64,000 nt of DNA, from assembly GCF_000247815.1 (NCBI RefSeq), contig NC_021675.1:60791029-60855028 (forward strand), in the 5' to 3' direction. Positions within the stretch are counted from its first letter, which is position 1. Each line of letters begins with the position of its first letter. Positions 41,191 to 53,962 of this stretch are shown here, in pieces. The translations under genes and the position numbers were made by a program. The notes beneath the pieces were generated by a model. That model saw only the letters and a program-made list of their open reading frames with translations, was not told where the DNA came from and did no database searches. This DNA comes from Ficedula albicollis (lineage: Eukaryota > Chordata > Aves > Passeriformes > Muscicapidae).

Positions 41191-44100
41191 TTGTGAGTAT
41201 TTCTGAGCAGACAGCTGATACGTTTGACAATCAAAGCTAGAAGGAGCAGGAGTGTTCGGTTTGTACCTAACAGGGAAGGACAAAGCCAAGTGGGACTGAA
41301 AAAAGATGAGTATCTCTCCAGGGGAAATCAAGACTGGTACAAGAGCAGGGAGAGAAAAGAAGAGCAGCAGCAGAAAGGTGTAGGAGCTGGAGATTGCTTT
41401 TGACAAGGAAGACTTTTTGATTCAGGAAGCAATGTCATGTCAATGGTTCAGTAGTGTTAGATCAAGGCACCCAAAATGCTGCTCCTTGTTGAATGTTGGG
41501 GTATGTGTTAATTCAGCACTGTAATGAGAATAAAGAAATAAATGTGTCTGGATAGCAGGGAGCTGGGCTGAATTACTAAGAGCCACGATTGAAATGTAAA
41601 ATGGTTTGTCCCTGTAAAATGTAGCAAGTTCTACTGTAGATGTAATTAAATAAGCAAGACTGAGAGCAAAGAGATGATGAACAAGGGAAAATGTACCTGC
41701 ATTGTTCTCGTGTAAGACTGACTGTATCTATAATTATTACTGAAAGCAAGGTAAATAGAGGTCCAGTTTGGTGAAAATGGAGTGGTTTATATATAGAGTA
41801 TGAATTAGGAAGGAAAATTTTGTCTGTTACTGACATGTCTTTTTTAATGCATCTGTTGAGGTGATAAAAATAATTTTGGTAGCCCAGTATGAAGACACAT
41901 TTTCACATTTTCCAATCATTCCTTAATTACAGCTGTTTGTGACTGAGGAGTTGCTAGTAATGTGGTGTGAGTAATGCTGGTATTCCCACTGATTATTCAG
42001 AAGGCAGCATGACTTTTAAGATTTCCTGCAGTTTTTGTCTACATGAATTGTACGAATGCCACAGTTTAATGACTTTTTAATATTTTTCAAGCAGCCAAAT
42101 ACTGTTCTTCAAAGATTCTTAAAATTACTTTAGTAAATAAATACATTTTCTCTGTAAATAGAAAGAAAAGAATTAAAATCTTAGGATTATTTGGCATTTT
42201 TCTCTGCAATGGTATATATTCATTCTTGTATTGGAACATACTAGAACTGCTCTGATGTAAGACTCATACTTGATTTTTTTGTCCATTTTATCCATTTTTC
42301 TTTTTACAAGATTAAAACTTCAGGTGGAAATCTATGTTATGTACTTATTGTTTTCCAAATTGCTATTCAGAATTTAAAGGATTTTGGGAAGAAAAATATT
42401 CTGATAATTCAGCAATGGTTGTAAATTCTGTATTTATCCATTTATTTCCATGGGGCTCCATGGGTATTGTAGTTCTGCTTTCCTTTTACTCCCTAATTCA
42501 ATGAGGAAGACTGTCTTTGCAGAACACAAATCTTTTTTGGGGTTTGGTCTAAGGGAATGCAACTGCCAGCAACCTCCAAGTTTTCTCTTCCATCTGCAAG
42601 GGGCACTCACAGTTTTGTACTCTGCAGACTACAGAAGTGTGTATGTTTTAATAAAACATCAGATCAAGACTGTGCACAAATGTTTCCTTGAAAAATATTT
42701 TTAAGAATCTTTCTGTGATCAGGCTGTATCTGGTCTGTATTTCATTAATTCCAATAAACTGACACAGAACTCAGCACCCAGAAGCTCTCAGTGCTGATAG
42801 ATTGACCTTTTCCTGAGTCAAAGAAAGGTTTAGACCAACTAAGTCAGCATGATTTGACATAATTTTTCATCCCTTTTTATTGAGTAGTTCAAGTACAGTC
42901 CATTCATATTTTTTAATATAATAGTGAGCGCTGTGATTCAGGTCTTTCTTCAGAGCGGTGAGAATCTGAAGAGTGGTAATTACTAGTACTAAAAATAGGG
43001 TTATTGGCTAACTTTCACTCAGGTAGGATGGGGGAAATGGAGTGCTAGTAAAAGTGTTAACTTCTCACACTGAATTGAGTACTTCTTGATAATATGAAAA
43101 CCACAGAGTGCTGGTGTGCTATGGAGGATAAACCAGCTCAAAGGCCTGAATTCTTACACCTCTGAAAAACAAGACGCTCATCAGAAATTGTTTTAGTTCA
43201 ACAGATGGTCATGGCAGATCTGATTCTGCAGCCTCACCTTACATAGGGAATGATTAGTTATTTCCCTAAAACACTTCCTTATATTAAAGTGAAGAAAGGC
43301 TGTATAGACCTCCAACTCTGTTTTTCTGCAAGGTCAAAATACATCTGGACTTCATTGCTTCAGCCACAATTTTTATATTGGCAAATGTGATTAAAACAGA
43401 TATTATAGGAAGAGATTTTATTTCTCAGGGTAAAGATTCGCATCTGTTAGATCGAGCTTCAGCAGATTTAACAGTCTTCATATTTGGCTCTGTCATTTCT
43501 ACAGGGAGCTATGAAGTTGAATGAATAGAAGATTCACTTACTTTATGGAAAATCTGCTTTTGAGACTGCTTTGAACAGTACAGATATTTATTTTTCTTCA
43601 CAATACTTTTTGTTTTCTTGTTCAGTCATTACTGTTTTGATCTATACTATGCATATTGCAAAAGAAGTTTTACATTAAATGGTCAAAATTCCAGCAGAGA
43701 AAATGAGAATGAACCCACAGAGGATGAAACCTATGTAGTTATTTTTTTGAGAAGCGTAAGTAGATATATTCTGGAGTATTTAAAGCAAAGGAAAGTTTAA
43801 TATTAAGGCATATTTTTATTCCATCACATTAACCCTGCAATGCACATAAGCATTTACCTACATTATGTTGATGGGTATTACAAAGCACAGAGAAGTGAGG
43901 TAAACACTCCCCCAGGTCTTACACTGAACTACTGAGAGAATATCAAATACAGCCTGGGGTCTCTAATGCCTTGTTTTGCTCCTGTCCATCACAGCACATC
44001 TTTGTTGGGCTCCAAGGATCATATCCCGGTGAATCTTGTTTAAACTACCAATAAAGCAGTTTATCATAATATTCTGGTGTATGACCAGGGCAGGCCTCTT

Positions 44101-47100
44101 TACTGCTCCTTTTCTTGAGTGTAGCCTTCAGCAGAGAGGCTGCAGAGACTCATCTCAGCATCCAGTAGAGTTGGCATAGCTTTAGGGTCTTGTGTTGAGA
44201 TGGAAGGCTTTGTGAGCATGTAATTTTATTACAAATCTTCTGTTGAGGAAAAGCTGCGTGGTTTTTGCCGCTGGGATCTGTGTTTGCAGAGTGCAGTGTG
44301 CTTTGGGAAACAGTTATTGTACCTTGTCAGCTTCCATTATGTTACACCATCCACAACAAATTGGTTTTTTACCATAACTACACTGCAAAAAGTACCCTGA
44401 AACTTTTGAAGGTGCTTTTTCCCTTTATATTTAGCATAGTGAGTATGGGTGAACAAAGGTCACAGTTGACTGTTTTGATTAAAAATAGCAGAGGATTTGG
44501 AATAGATTAAAAAAAAAATCTTAAGTCATTCCTAAATTCTGAAGACAAGTGTAGACAGAATATTGACATAAAGCCAAACCATTTTTCATGGGAAGTTACA
44601 GTATCACAGGATCACCCATTGCTATCAAGCTACCTAATGAGAACTGCAGACAATCAAATGCTTCCCTGGGAGGCCCAGATGTGCTAAAGATAGAGGGCAG
44701 CAGGAAATCACTTTAACTGCAACTTTTGATGGAGATGCATATTTAAATTACCCATAACCTACACTGCTCATTCTCCTTCTTCTCCTTCTCCTTCAGTAAT
44801 AGTTTGTCAACTTGCAGTTTCACTTAGACATGAATAATGGAGGGAAATTAAAAGATTTATCTGGGGTTGGAGGAACAAAATATAGAAATTTCCAGCCTGA
44901 GCATGGTAAATCTTGGACACCAGTGACAATATAAACTTGAAATGAATATTGTAACATGATCTGTATCTCGTGAATATTTCCAAAGCTCTGCAGACATGTA
45001 AAGACTGTTCATGTTCCTTTTACTGGTAGAAACCAGAGATAACCAACTTCTGGTTAATGAGTTACAGTGTGAACAGAGGATAGGCTGCAGAATTTAGCTT
45101 TTGCCTGTTTCTGAAAAGTGTCTCAATATAAGACAGATTTTTTTTTTTTTCAGTGGAAAATCGCTTTATTCTAGAACAAGTTTTAGTTGGAAACCAAATC
45201 TGTTCTACATTGAACCTTAAGGTGCCAGTTCCTGCAAAGTGTCTATCTGCAGTAGGTGTATGTTCCATGCTCTGTAAGAATCTATGGCCTAAATCTGAAT
45301 TCACAAATGGAATTCTCAAAACTGAAAGACTAAAAATACTCACTCACTGTAAATTTGAATATGGATAAGAAAGAGGTAAACAATTGTTTTGTACTAGAAC
45401 AATACTGGCATCATGCTGTAGCTGCCCCACCTGGTTGGATATCTGTGGAATGCTGTGCCCTGTTCAGCGAGGGACCTGACAGTCCCTCAATGTCACTGAG
45501 AGAGATGGCAACCAGATGAACACATCTTACCTTGTTTGACAGGTTGGGTATGTTGTTGTTGCGAGAAAGAATTTAACATTCCTCAGAAATTATACAGGCC
45601 ACTCCAAAAGCATAACTTCAACTTCTTGTTTCATCCTGTTTCAACTAGCTGTTGGCAATCTGACATTTCTCAGTCACAGCATGTTTTCCAGGGGAGCAGT
45701 TCAGCTTCTCAATTGCTTGCAGTGATTATTGTCTGTTAGCATGGTACCACTTCAGGTTCTTGGGGCATGAACCTGTGTTGTTCCCTTTTGCTCTCTTTTC
45801 CTTGTCTGCAGCTACTCTAACAGCCTAAATCACAGTGAGCCTTTCATTAATACCCACGGCCATGGTTGTTTGCAAAGTTCACATTTGTAGCTCCAGGATG
45901 CTGAAAATTCTTCCTAGTGATGAACCTTGGAAAAGATGCTCAGAATAGGAGGCTAAGCTGACCCAGGCTTCTCTGTAGGCATAGATTTAAATTCTCTAAA
46001 AATTGTGAAAAGCATAAAAGATGCTGCAGTTGGGAATTTCTGGTGCTGAGCAGTTTGCAATTCACACCACTAGTGTATCAGCAGTAGTACAATGAATGAA
46101 ATTAGTGGAGCTGCTTTCTGAGTATGACAGTGGAAACGAAGACAGTGTGCAGCTCATTTGAATTAATTTGCCATAAATAATTGTTTTTTCTTTAAAAATC
46201 ACCAAGTTCTCATTTGGGGTTAAAAAAAAAAATACTTCAAAAAACCTCTCAGCTGCTCTTAGCACTGGGTGTGACCAGTCTGTTTTTTGCAGCTGTATTT
46301 ATTTACTTTTATCATTATTGCACCTACAGGCAAAGGTATGATTGAGCTTGGCACTGTCCAGATGGGAAGCAGGGAGAAAGTCTTGCCCTGGGCAGCTTTT
46401 AATCAGCCTGACAGAGAAATGGATGTGCTGAAGCCCTTTGAAAACCTAGCTAGGACTACAGGCATGCTGAGAACATTTTAGATGGTGGGGTCTTGCTGCT
46501 TTGTTTCTGAATTCTAACATTGGTATCATTTCTGTGTGCCAAATCACCACCTGGATTTATACAATTAAAACTCGGAGAAAGTTTGGCTATTCTTCCTGAA
46601 ACATTTTTATTAGTATCCTTTGTGTAAACATACAATATATTGTTTAGTTATCAAAGGCAAATTATTTCACAGATCATGAAGGTCTGTTCAGAGGCAATTT
46701 GGGGAAATTAGCCATCCATCCACCTGAGCAATCTTTCATCTTGAATGAGGCTTAACTTTTCTCCTGGTTTTTGTGAAGGTATTTTGGGTAGGATTTTTTT
46801 TTCGTTTCATTTTCTGAGGGGAGGTTGGGGCATTTTTTTTGTGTGTTTTTTTTTTTTTTTTGTAAATATTTCATCTTTGATACCTTCTGAGTTCTATAAG
46901 CCCTTTTATTTTCAGTAACAATAAATAATTTATGGTCTATTTCTCTACAAACTTTTTCTTGTCCACTTATTAATTCTCTCAAAGAAATGCCTAGGAGCAA
47001 GCTGATGAAGCGAGGTAGATTTGAGTGTGAGACACTGTCAGGCAAGAGAATAAATAAGGTTTTTTCCCCCCTTTTTTTTTCCCTGCCTGTCACTGAACTG

Positions 47101-50039
47101 TTTATCTTGCAATCAATTATCAAGAACCCTTAGTAAATTAGTATGCCACCTGGGACAGGCTGTTGATTATTTTGTGATTTCCATTTACTTTTCTGGAATG
47201 GGTTGCAGTCTCAGATGAGTGCTTCTTTCAGGAAACGGACTTGAAGAAATGACAAAAGGCCATTTTTTCTGGATATATATTATACTAGGAATTTTAAATT
47301 AACTTTTAATTATGTGAAAGAGGCTCTTTATATATCCCAGTGTTTAATTTTTTATGTCTCATCCTTTATGGCTTGCTCACACTGGCCTCCACCCGGTTAA
47401 TTGTGTTGTATTATGGTGATTTGATGATGCTTACAAGTTTTTAGAAGCATTATCTCAAACACAATCAATAAAAAGTCTGTAAGTATTCTTACATTTTTTA
47501 TCTGTACTCCTGGGCTGCAGTGGCTTAAAGCATAAGAAGTGAAGAACAAGATGTGCTGAACAAGTTACTCTGGAAAGGATTTTATAAACATAAGAAAGTG
47601 CAGTGTCATTTACAGGGCTAATGCCAACAGGAAAAAATCCCAACAACTACAACAAAAAAGCCCCAAACAAAACAACAAAGAACCCAAAACAAAACACATA
47701 GGAAAAGCCACCAAAAACATTTTATTTTTTTTTCTGGCTTTTATGACATTTGGCAGATTAAATTCTAGCTGGGCTTTGGCCCTTCTGGCTTTCTCCCTGC
47801 ATAACCTCATGATGTCCTTGTTGTCCTCCTGAGTTGCATGCCCCCTCTTCCAAAGGACAACCTTCTTCCAAATGTCATAAATGCTTCTCCAAGAACAGCA
47901 AACTTATATTTTTGTGATTACAGCAGTTTCTCTGTTCCTAAACAGGAGGTCCAGCAGGGCACATTCCCTGGGTGTCTCCCTTATCAGCTGTGTTGGGAAG
48001 TTGTCTTCCAAACACTGCAGCAACTCATCTTTTAACACCACTCGAAGGACATGTATTTTTATTCCCATCTTGTTGGTATTGATGGGAAATGTAGAGAAAC
48101 AATGATAAATGTGAAGTCTTATAAGACATTCATGCTACAGCCTCAAGAACCCCTGGAAAATCTTGTAAGTGCCAAAGCAGCGATAAGGCTGATGTTTTGT
48201 TTGGATTCTGCTTTAGATGGCATCAGTCCCAGGGTCTGCAAAATGGTCAGTTTGCAGAGTTCCATCTGACTGGAATCAGAATTGGAACTCCAAGACTAAC
48301 CTTGGTCTCATGTTTTTAGAGCTCTGTGTAGCTGCTTGTCTTAGAAAGGATTTTCTTTTTCCATATCAGCTATAATTTGTAGCTGAGTCTAGCAATGTTC
48401 TTGGCAAGAGAGAAAGCTCCTGAAATCTTGCTAGCTGCTTTCTGTTTCTAAACACACTGCTAGGAGCCAAGCTTCTCAACTTCCCATTTCCAGTAAAATA
48501 TTATGTTAAAACCAAACAAAATAACAAAAAAACAAATGCCTAGTTTAACTGTAAGCTTTTAAGGAGTATTAAATATTAGTAAAAGGAAGAAAAGGGTATT
48601 AGTAGAAATGTTTGTGCATTCATTTATTAACATTTGTATTCACTTCTAAACTACTCATTAAAATGTACTGGAAAAGAGTCAAAATAACATTCTCAGGAAC
48701 AAAAATAGAAACAATAACACTTGTCCCTAAATTTTTCCAATGTAACAAATGAGCAAGAACATGTTATTTCTATTTTTGGTCTGGTTTGGGTGATGTGCAG
48801 CCTTTTCTCTCTCGTATGTGTGAGAATATGTACAGAATTGCCTAAGGTTGAGTGATAGCAGCATTCAACTGGGATGAGGCCAGGACTTGTTCCTGCAATG
48901 ACACATATGAGTGCTCTAACAACTAATGAACAAAGACAGTATCTCTGTCCCAACAAATATTTTCTAACTATGTGCATAAGGTGGAGCATCCCCAAAGGGA
49001 GCTATTCTCTCCCCAAGAGTCCCTCATGGGCTCTAGGAATCATGCTCATAAATCTGATTTAAGTGTTCAGCAGTACATTTCAGTTATGGAAAAAAATTAT
49101 GCTTTTCAACAGAAAAGGTATTTTAAACATCCTCTTCCAAAAGCACCAATCTACACCCAGAGAAAACTAGGACAACCACTACCAGGTATTTGTATTTACT
49201 GAAACCCTACCTCAATATCAAATGGGTATTTTACAACTGTGAAAATCTAAGCCCCAGTGGAGAAAGGTTTATTATCTGCAGTGCTGCTAAAATCAGGCAC
49301 AGCAGTACTGTATGCTTCTGAATATAAAAGCTCTATTCTTCAGTGAAGTCCTTTTTCTATTAATGAGATTCACCCTAATGGGACCAAAAATTACTTTAAA
49401 AGACATTTTCTTTCTGCTTTTCAAGGGTTTTTTTCCAGTCCATTTGGACAGGATATCAAAGATAAGGGGAAATATTTCAATAGCAAGAGCTTTTATAATT
49501 AAGCTTTGTAGCCTACGTAATGGAGATATGGCCAAATTCAAGTGAAAAATAATTACTGTTTTTCCAGCACTTGCCTCTGCTGCTCTCCCTTTTTTCTCTG
49601 TCTCCTATTTTCTCCTTCAAACCCACATAATCTGTTGTGACCTAGACTTGCTCAGAGCAGCTCTTTCCCCCAGGTTTGTGTTTTCCCTCATGGTCTAGGG
49701 CAGAAGAGCTTTTCAATCTTTAACTATACCCAGACCTCCTTTCAGAGAGTGCCTACACTTTTCAAAAGGAATCAGGTGCTTCCTGAAGGATAAGGGCTTT
49801 ATCAGCTCATTTCCTAGTGCCCGCTACCCCTTTAGATATGGAAATAGGCAAAAGCAAAATACATTCGAGACACATCTGAAGCACTTTGTAGATGATGTTT
49901 ATGGTTTTCCAGGCTTCAGGAACTTCTCTCAGTCACTGAGACTTTCAGAGCTCTCAGTGATTAAAGTCAGCAGCTTCAGCAGCTTTGGAAATGGCCCATC
50001 TGGTTCCTGACCTTGTTTGTGTTTGCAAATGTGTATATT
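41191..50039. other. Non-coding, presumed intron
   Basis: Long stretch without a recognised exon or transposon. It holds a pyrimidine tract of CTT/CTC units at about 44770-44795, T-rich tracts at 45139-45153, 46794-46861 and 47062-47081, and an A/C-rich tract at about 47640-47705. Open frames up to 123 codons (46752-47123 minus) come from these A-rich tracts and look non-coding. Confidence 0.45.
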
Positions 50040-50056
50040 CACACACACACACACAC
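50040..50056. repeat. Short (CA)n microsatellite
   Basis: Eight and a half CA units. A simple dinucleotide repeat. Confidence 0.9.
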
Positions 50057-50220
50057 TTCTCACCTAAAAGTTTGGAAAATACTACTTATTCTTTATAACG
50101 TGTGACAGAGTCATTAAATACCTTGATCTCCATAAGAAGTGCTCTGTAAAGCTTGAAGAGAGGAATGGATGTGCTTGAAGTTGATGCTCAGCTGATGTTA
50201 GGGATGTCTCGGGTGCATTA
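50057..50220. other. Non-coding spacer
   Basis: Short unique stretch between the CA repeat and the large duplication. Nothing was recognised in it. Confidence 0.4.
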
Positions 50221-50916
50221 GGGGAGGACCTTTGCTTGTGGAAACACCTGATGAGTATTTGGGATCAGAGGGGGAAAATTGTGCAAAGTGAGATTCCCCA
50301 GAGCAATGTTTTGAGAGCTCCTTTTTGTAGTCTTGCCAGAAAATTCTTATACAGCCTTGTAATAGAGCTGAGATTCATGATAAAGGAGCGAAAGGCATAC
50401 CTTTAGTATTTTTAAGACAGAAAAGCGTTTATCTATTACAGAAGATGATGAGGTCCTGATCAATCCTATATGAGTGATAATTTTAGCCACCACAACTGCC
50501 TTTCTTTCCTTCATGTTTTCTCCCTGTCACTAATTACCATCCATGTAATTTTTCTTTGAGCTTAGTGCAAATTTTGCTGTTGACAAATTAATGGTTGGTG
50601 GCTAGGAACTGTTTGAGCTGTTCCTTCATTAATTTAGATCAAATCACATATGCAGTCATTTGTTGTGCATCCATTATCCTGTTTGGAAAGCATTGTTTAT
50701 ATTTTTGCACTGTGATGTGTTCAGGCAGAAAATATTTGCAGTTTAATTGGAGGTCTACAAAATAACTTCTTGAATTAGATTAATCTGTGAATTAGCCCAA
50801 GCTAAAAAGATCAGTGTGCGCCTGTTTTGTCCAGTAAATACTAATGTTTATGGAAATATTGGTGGGGGAGAGTGAAACTTGCCCATTTCTGCTTTTAATA
50901 CAACTAGTTTTGGTTT

Positions 50917-50950
<34 letters not shown>

Positions 50951-51674
50951 CTAACGGTCCTGGGGAGGACCTTTGCTTGTGGAAACACCTGATGAGTATT
51001 TGGGATCAGAGGGGGAAAATTGTGCAAAGTGAGATTCCCCAGAGCAATGTTTTGAGAGCTCCTTTTTGTAGTCTTGCCAGAAAATTCTTATACAGCCTTG
51101 TAATAGAGCTGAGATTCATGATAAAGGAGCGAAAGGCATACCTTTAGTATTTTTAAGACAGAAAAGCGTTTATCTATTACAGAAGATGATGAGGTCCTGA
51201 TCAATCCTATATGAGTGATAATTTTAGCCACCACAACTGCCTTTCTTTCCTTCATGTTTTCTCCCTGTCACTAATTACCATCCATGTAATTTTTCTTTGA
51301 GCTTAGTGCAAATTTTGCTGTTGACAAATTAATGGTTGGTGGCTAGGAACTGTTTGAGCTGTTCCTTCATTAATTTAGATCAAATCACATATGCAGTCAT
51401 TTGTTGTGCATCCATTATCCTGTTTGGAAAGCATTGTTTATATTTTTGCACTGTGATGTGTTCAGGCAGAAAATATTTGCAGTTTAATTGGAGGTCTACA
51501 AAATAACTTCTTGAATTAGATTAATCTGTGAATTAGCCCAAGCTAAAAAGATCAGTGTGCGCCTGTTTTGTCCAGTAAATACTAATGTTTATGGAAATAT
51601 TGGTGGGGGAGAGTGAAACTTGCCCATTTCTGCTTTTAATACAACTAGTTTTGGTTTGTTTTTTTTTTTTTTTT
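50221..51674. repeat. Large direct duplication, ~713-725-bp copies, spacing 741 bp
   Basis: Copy 1 is 50221-50945 and copy 2 is 50962-51674. By eye the two are identical from GGGGAGGACCTTTGCTTGTG to CAACTAGTTTTGGTTTG, and each ends in a T run of 28 and 16 bases respectively. A 16-bp linker (AAATTCTAACGGTCCT) that has no counterpart after copy 2 joins them. The duplicated DNA is AT-rich, rich in ATTAAT/TAATTA words and without coding frames. Either a very recent tandem duplication or an assembly join at the T run explains it. Confidence 0.95.
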
Positions 51675-53845
51675 CTCTGAGACGCAGAAAATGTTCTTAT
51701 TTTATGGGCAATATAAAACCAGGTTAGGGAACATTCCCCTGCTGTGACAAGAATTGGTGCTATGCCCTCCCCAGTGCTGTTCCCCACTCAAACCACTGAT
51801 TTAGAGCATACTGGAAAAGTCCATCTGGTTTAGTTCTTGGTATAGTGGAGGACATGGAACTTCTGAATATGTGAACAAACCAATATGGGGACCACCCCTC
51901 AAAGCATCTCAACATTGTTTTGCTCACTTTAGATGTAGGAGTGTGCAAGGGCTGCTTCCAATGATCACTTTTTCTGAAGAATTAGCAATAGCCAGGCTTA
52001 TATTGAGCTTTGCAGGAAGATTAAAGGACTCTTCTGTTTTTACTGTTCTCTTTGGCATATTCGTGCCTTTCTTAGTATATCACAGGAATTCTTAATTTGC
52101 TTAAAGTGTGCAAGATTTTTTGAACTCTCCGGCTGGCAGCAGAGTACTGCTCTGAAACAATTTTGAAAAGAGCATTTCTCATGAAAATTCACGCTGTCAT
52201 CGTAGTCAAGTGGCAATGGTGTTTTAATTCCAGCAGGTTATAGATGCATGAGGTTTGCTCCTGTGGAGGAATCAGTAAATGATCAGCTTGTGTGTCCTGC
52301 CCTTCTCTAAGTAAGGAGACTGAAGAATTGACCTGTAGCCGGTATCCCCTAGAGGCGTGGCATCGTCAGCCCCTTTGAGGAGCTCACTTGAAAAGATCTG
52401 GCTGATTTAGGAAGATATGGGTTGCCAACAGGGCAGAATTTTCAGTCTGTTCATCAACACCAATCAGAACATCTGTAGCTGTTTCTCTCTGGGCATTCAT
52501 TATTATGATATGTAAGTGCCTTAAACTTGATTTTACTGTGGAGAATGCCCTAAAGGAAAGCCAACTATTTCAAAACTATTTTTTTTAATGATCTGATTAT
52601 ATTATTTCAGGCTTGCCTAGGTGCAGTGTAAGCCAACTGTTCTCTGTCCAGTTACTCCGAACACATTTTTCTGTTAAGGTGCTAGCTGTGATGTTCACTG
52701 CCTCTTCAGTATGTCTTATGTGTTACCAACTGTTCCAGTTGCTAACCAGCTTTTTTTAAGATCCTGACCTCTAAATATTCATTCCACATCCTAAAGTGCC
52801 TGATATGTTGCTGATTCTAGATAAAAAATATTGCACCTTCCGTTGTGATACTCCAAATGATTAATGAGCTGACCACAACCCAGGGGAGAAGAAACTGTGA
52901 TACATGCTTTCCACTATCTCCACCAGGATTGCTTCAGATGGCCTTTGATTGTGTCCTGAGATTATATGATCAGTGTAGCAAATAATTCTCAGAAATCATC
53001 CTTAATATTCCCATTTTCCCTTCCCTTGTGGTGGTTTTCCTAGAGACTAGTTGCTGTTTTGAAATGCTTCTGTGTGACAGCTTAAAAGGGATTCTTCAAG
53101 AGAAAGTAAGAATTCTAGAGGAAGCTGTGAATGCTTAACATAAAAAGTAAAATACTGTTCTGGGGTGTATGTAAATTCCTTTCTATATGTATTCCACCCA
53201 ATTCAGCTGGATCCAGAAGCAGACTTATTAGATGCACTTATAACCTACATTTGTGTGGAGTGATTTTGTAATGTAACTTCCAGGGAAAATCTACAAGATT
53301 AAATTGCTGTCTGGGTGACATTTTATTTTACTTTCTGCTTGGAATTACCTTGGGTTGATTTTTTAGTTATTGTTTTTCACCACTCTGAGAGTAAAGAGAC
53401 TATAGTTCACTTTCACTTAGCCTCTCTTGAGTTATCAGGTCTCTCATACCATCCAAAATAAAAATCATAACCCTTTGCAGTCCACTTTGTGTGTTTTATG
53501 GATGCTGCCTGAGAAGCAACATCTCATTTACAAGTGGGACCAGGTGCTTTAGTAATCTCTCTCTCAGCCAAGTGTATCTAATAGCACATGAATAACATAA
53601 ATTGTAAACCAAAGAAAAATAGATGAGTTACTTAGTCTTAAAAATGTTGAGGGCATGACTGCAGTGCTGTGCAGCTCTGTGAATACTGGCACAAAGACCA
53701 TTTCTTTTCAGAACTGTGTAGGCACAGAGGTTTCTGTAATGGTGTCACCAGGTGATGCCCTGAGCTCAGCAGCCTTCTCTCCAGTTTAGCTAAGCACCTT
53801 CATCTAGGCATTAGCACTGCACATTCTTAATGGCTTTAATGTGAA
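51675..53845. other. Non-coding, no recognised feature
   Basis: Intron-like. Open frames at 51533-52095 (both strands) show no domain. No exon or repeat family was recognised. Confidence 0.4.
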
Positions 53846-53962
53846 GGAGGGTAGATTTAGATGGGATGTTGGAAAAAGTTCTTTAGTGTGAGGGTGACGA
53901 GATGCTGGAAGGATGATTGTTCAAAGTAGTTGTTGATGACTCCTCCCTGGAATTGTTCTGTA
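53846..53962 (+). mobile_element. CR1-like LINE relic, 3' part, sense
   Basis: The words GTAGATTTAGATGGGATGTT, GGAAAAAGTTCTTTAGTGTG, AGGGTGACGAGATGCTGGAA and CTCCTCCCTGGAATTGTTC follow the CR1 ORF2 C-terminal order (region of the HWNRLP-type motif) with many changes. The fragment is short and has no tail. Confidence 0.72.

Noticed and set aside
50918..50945. T run as the tail of a retroposed copy explaining the 713-bp duplication
   Set aside because: Both copies carry the T run at the same internal position, the orientation would put poly-A at the 5' side of a minus-strand transcript, and no target-site duplication was seen.
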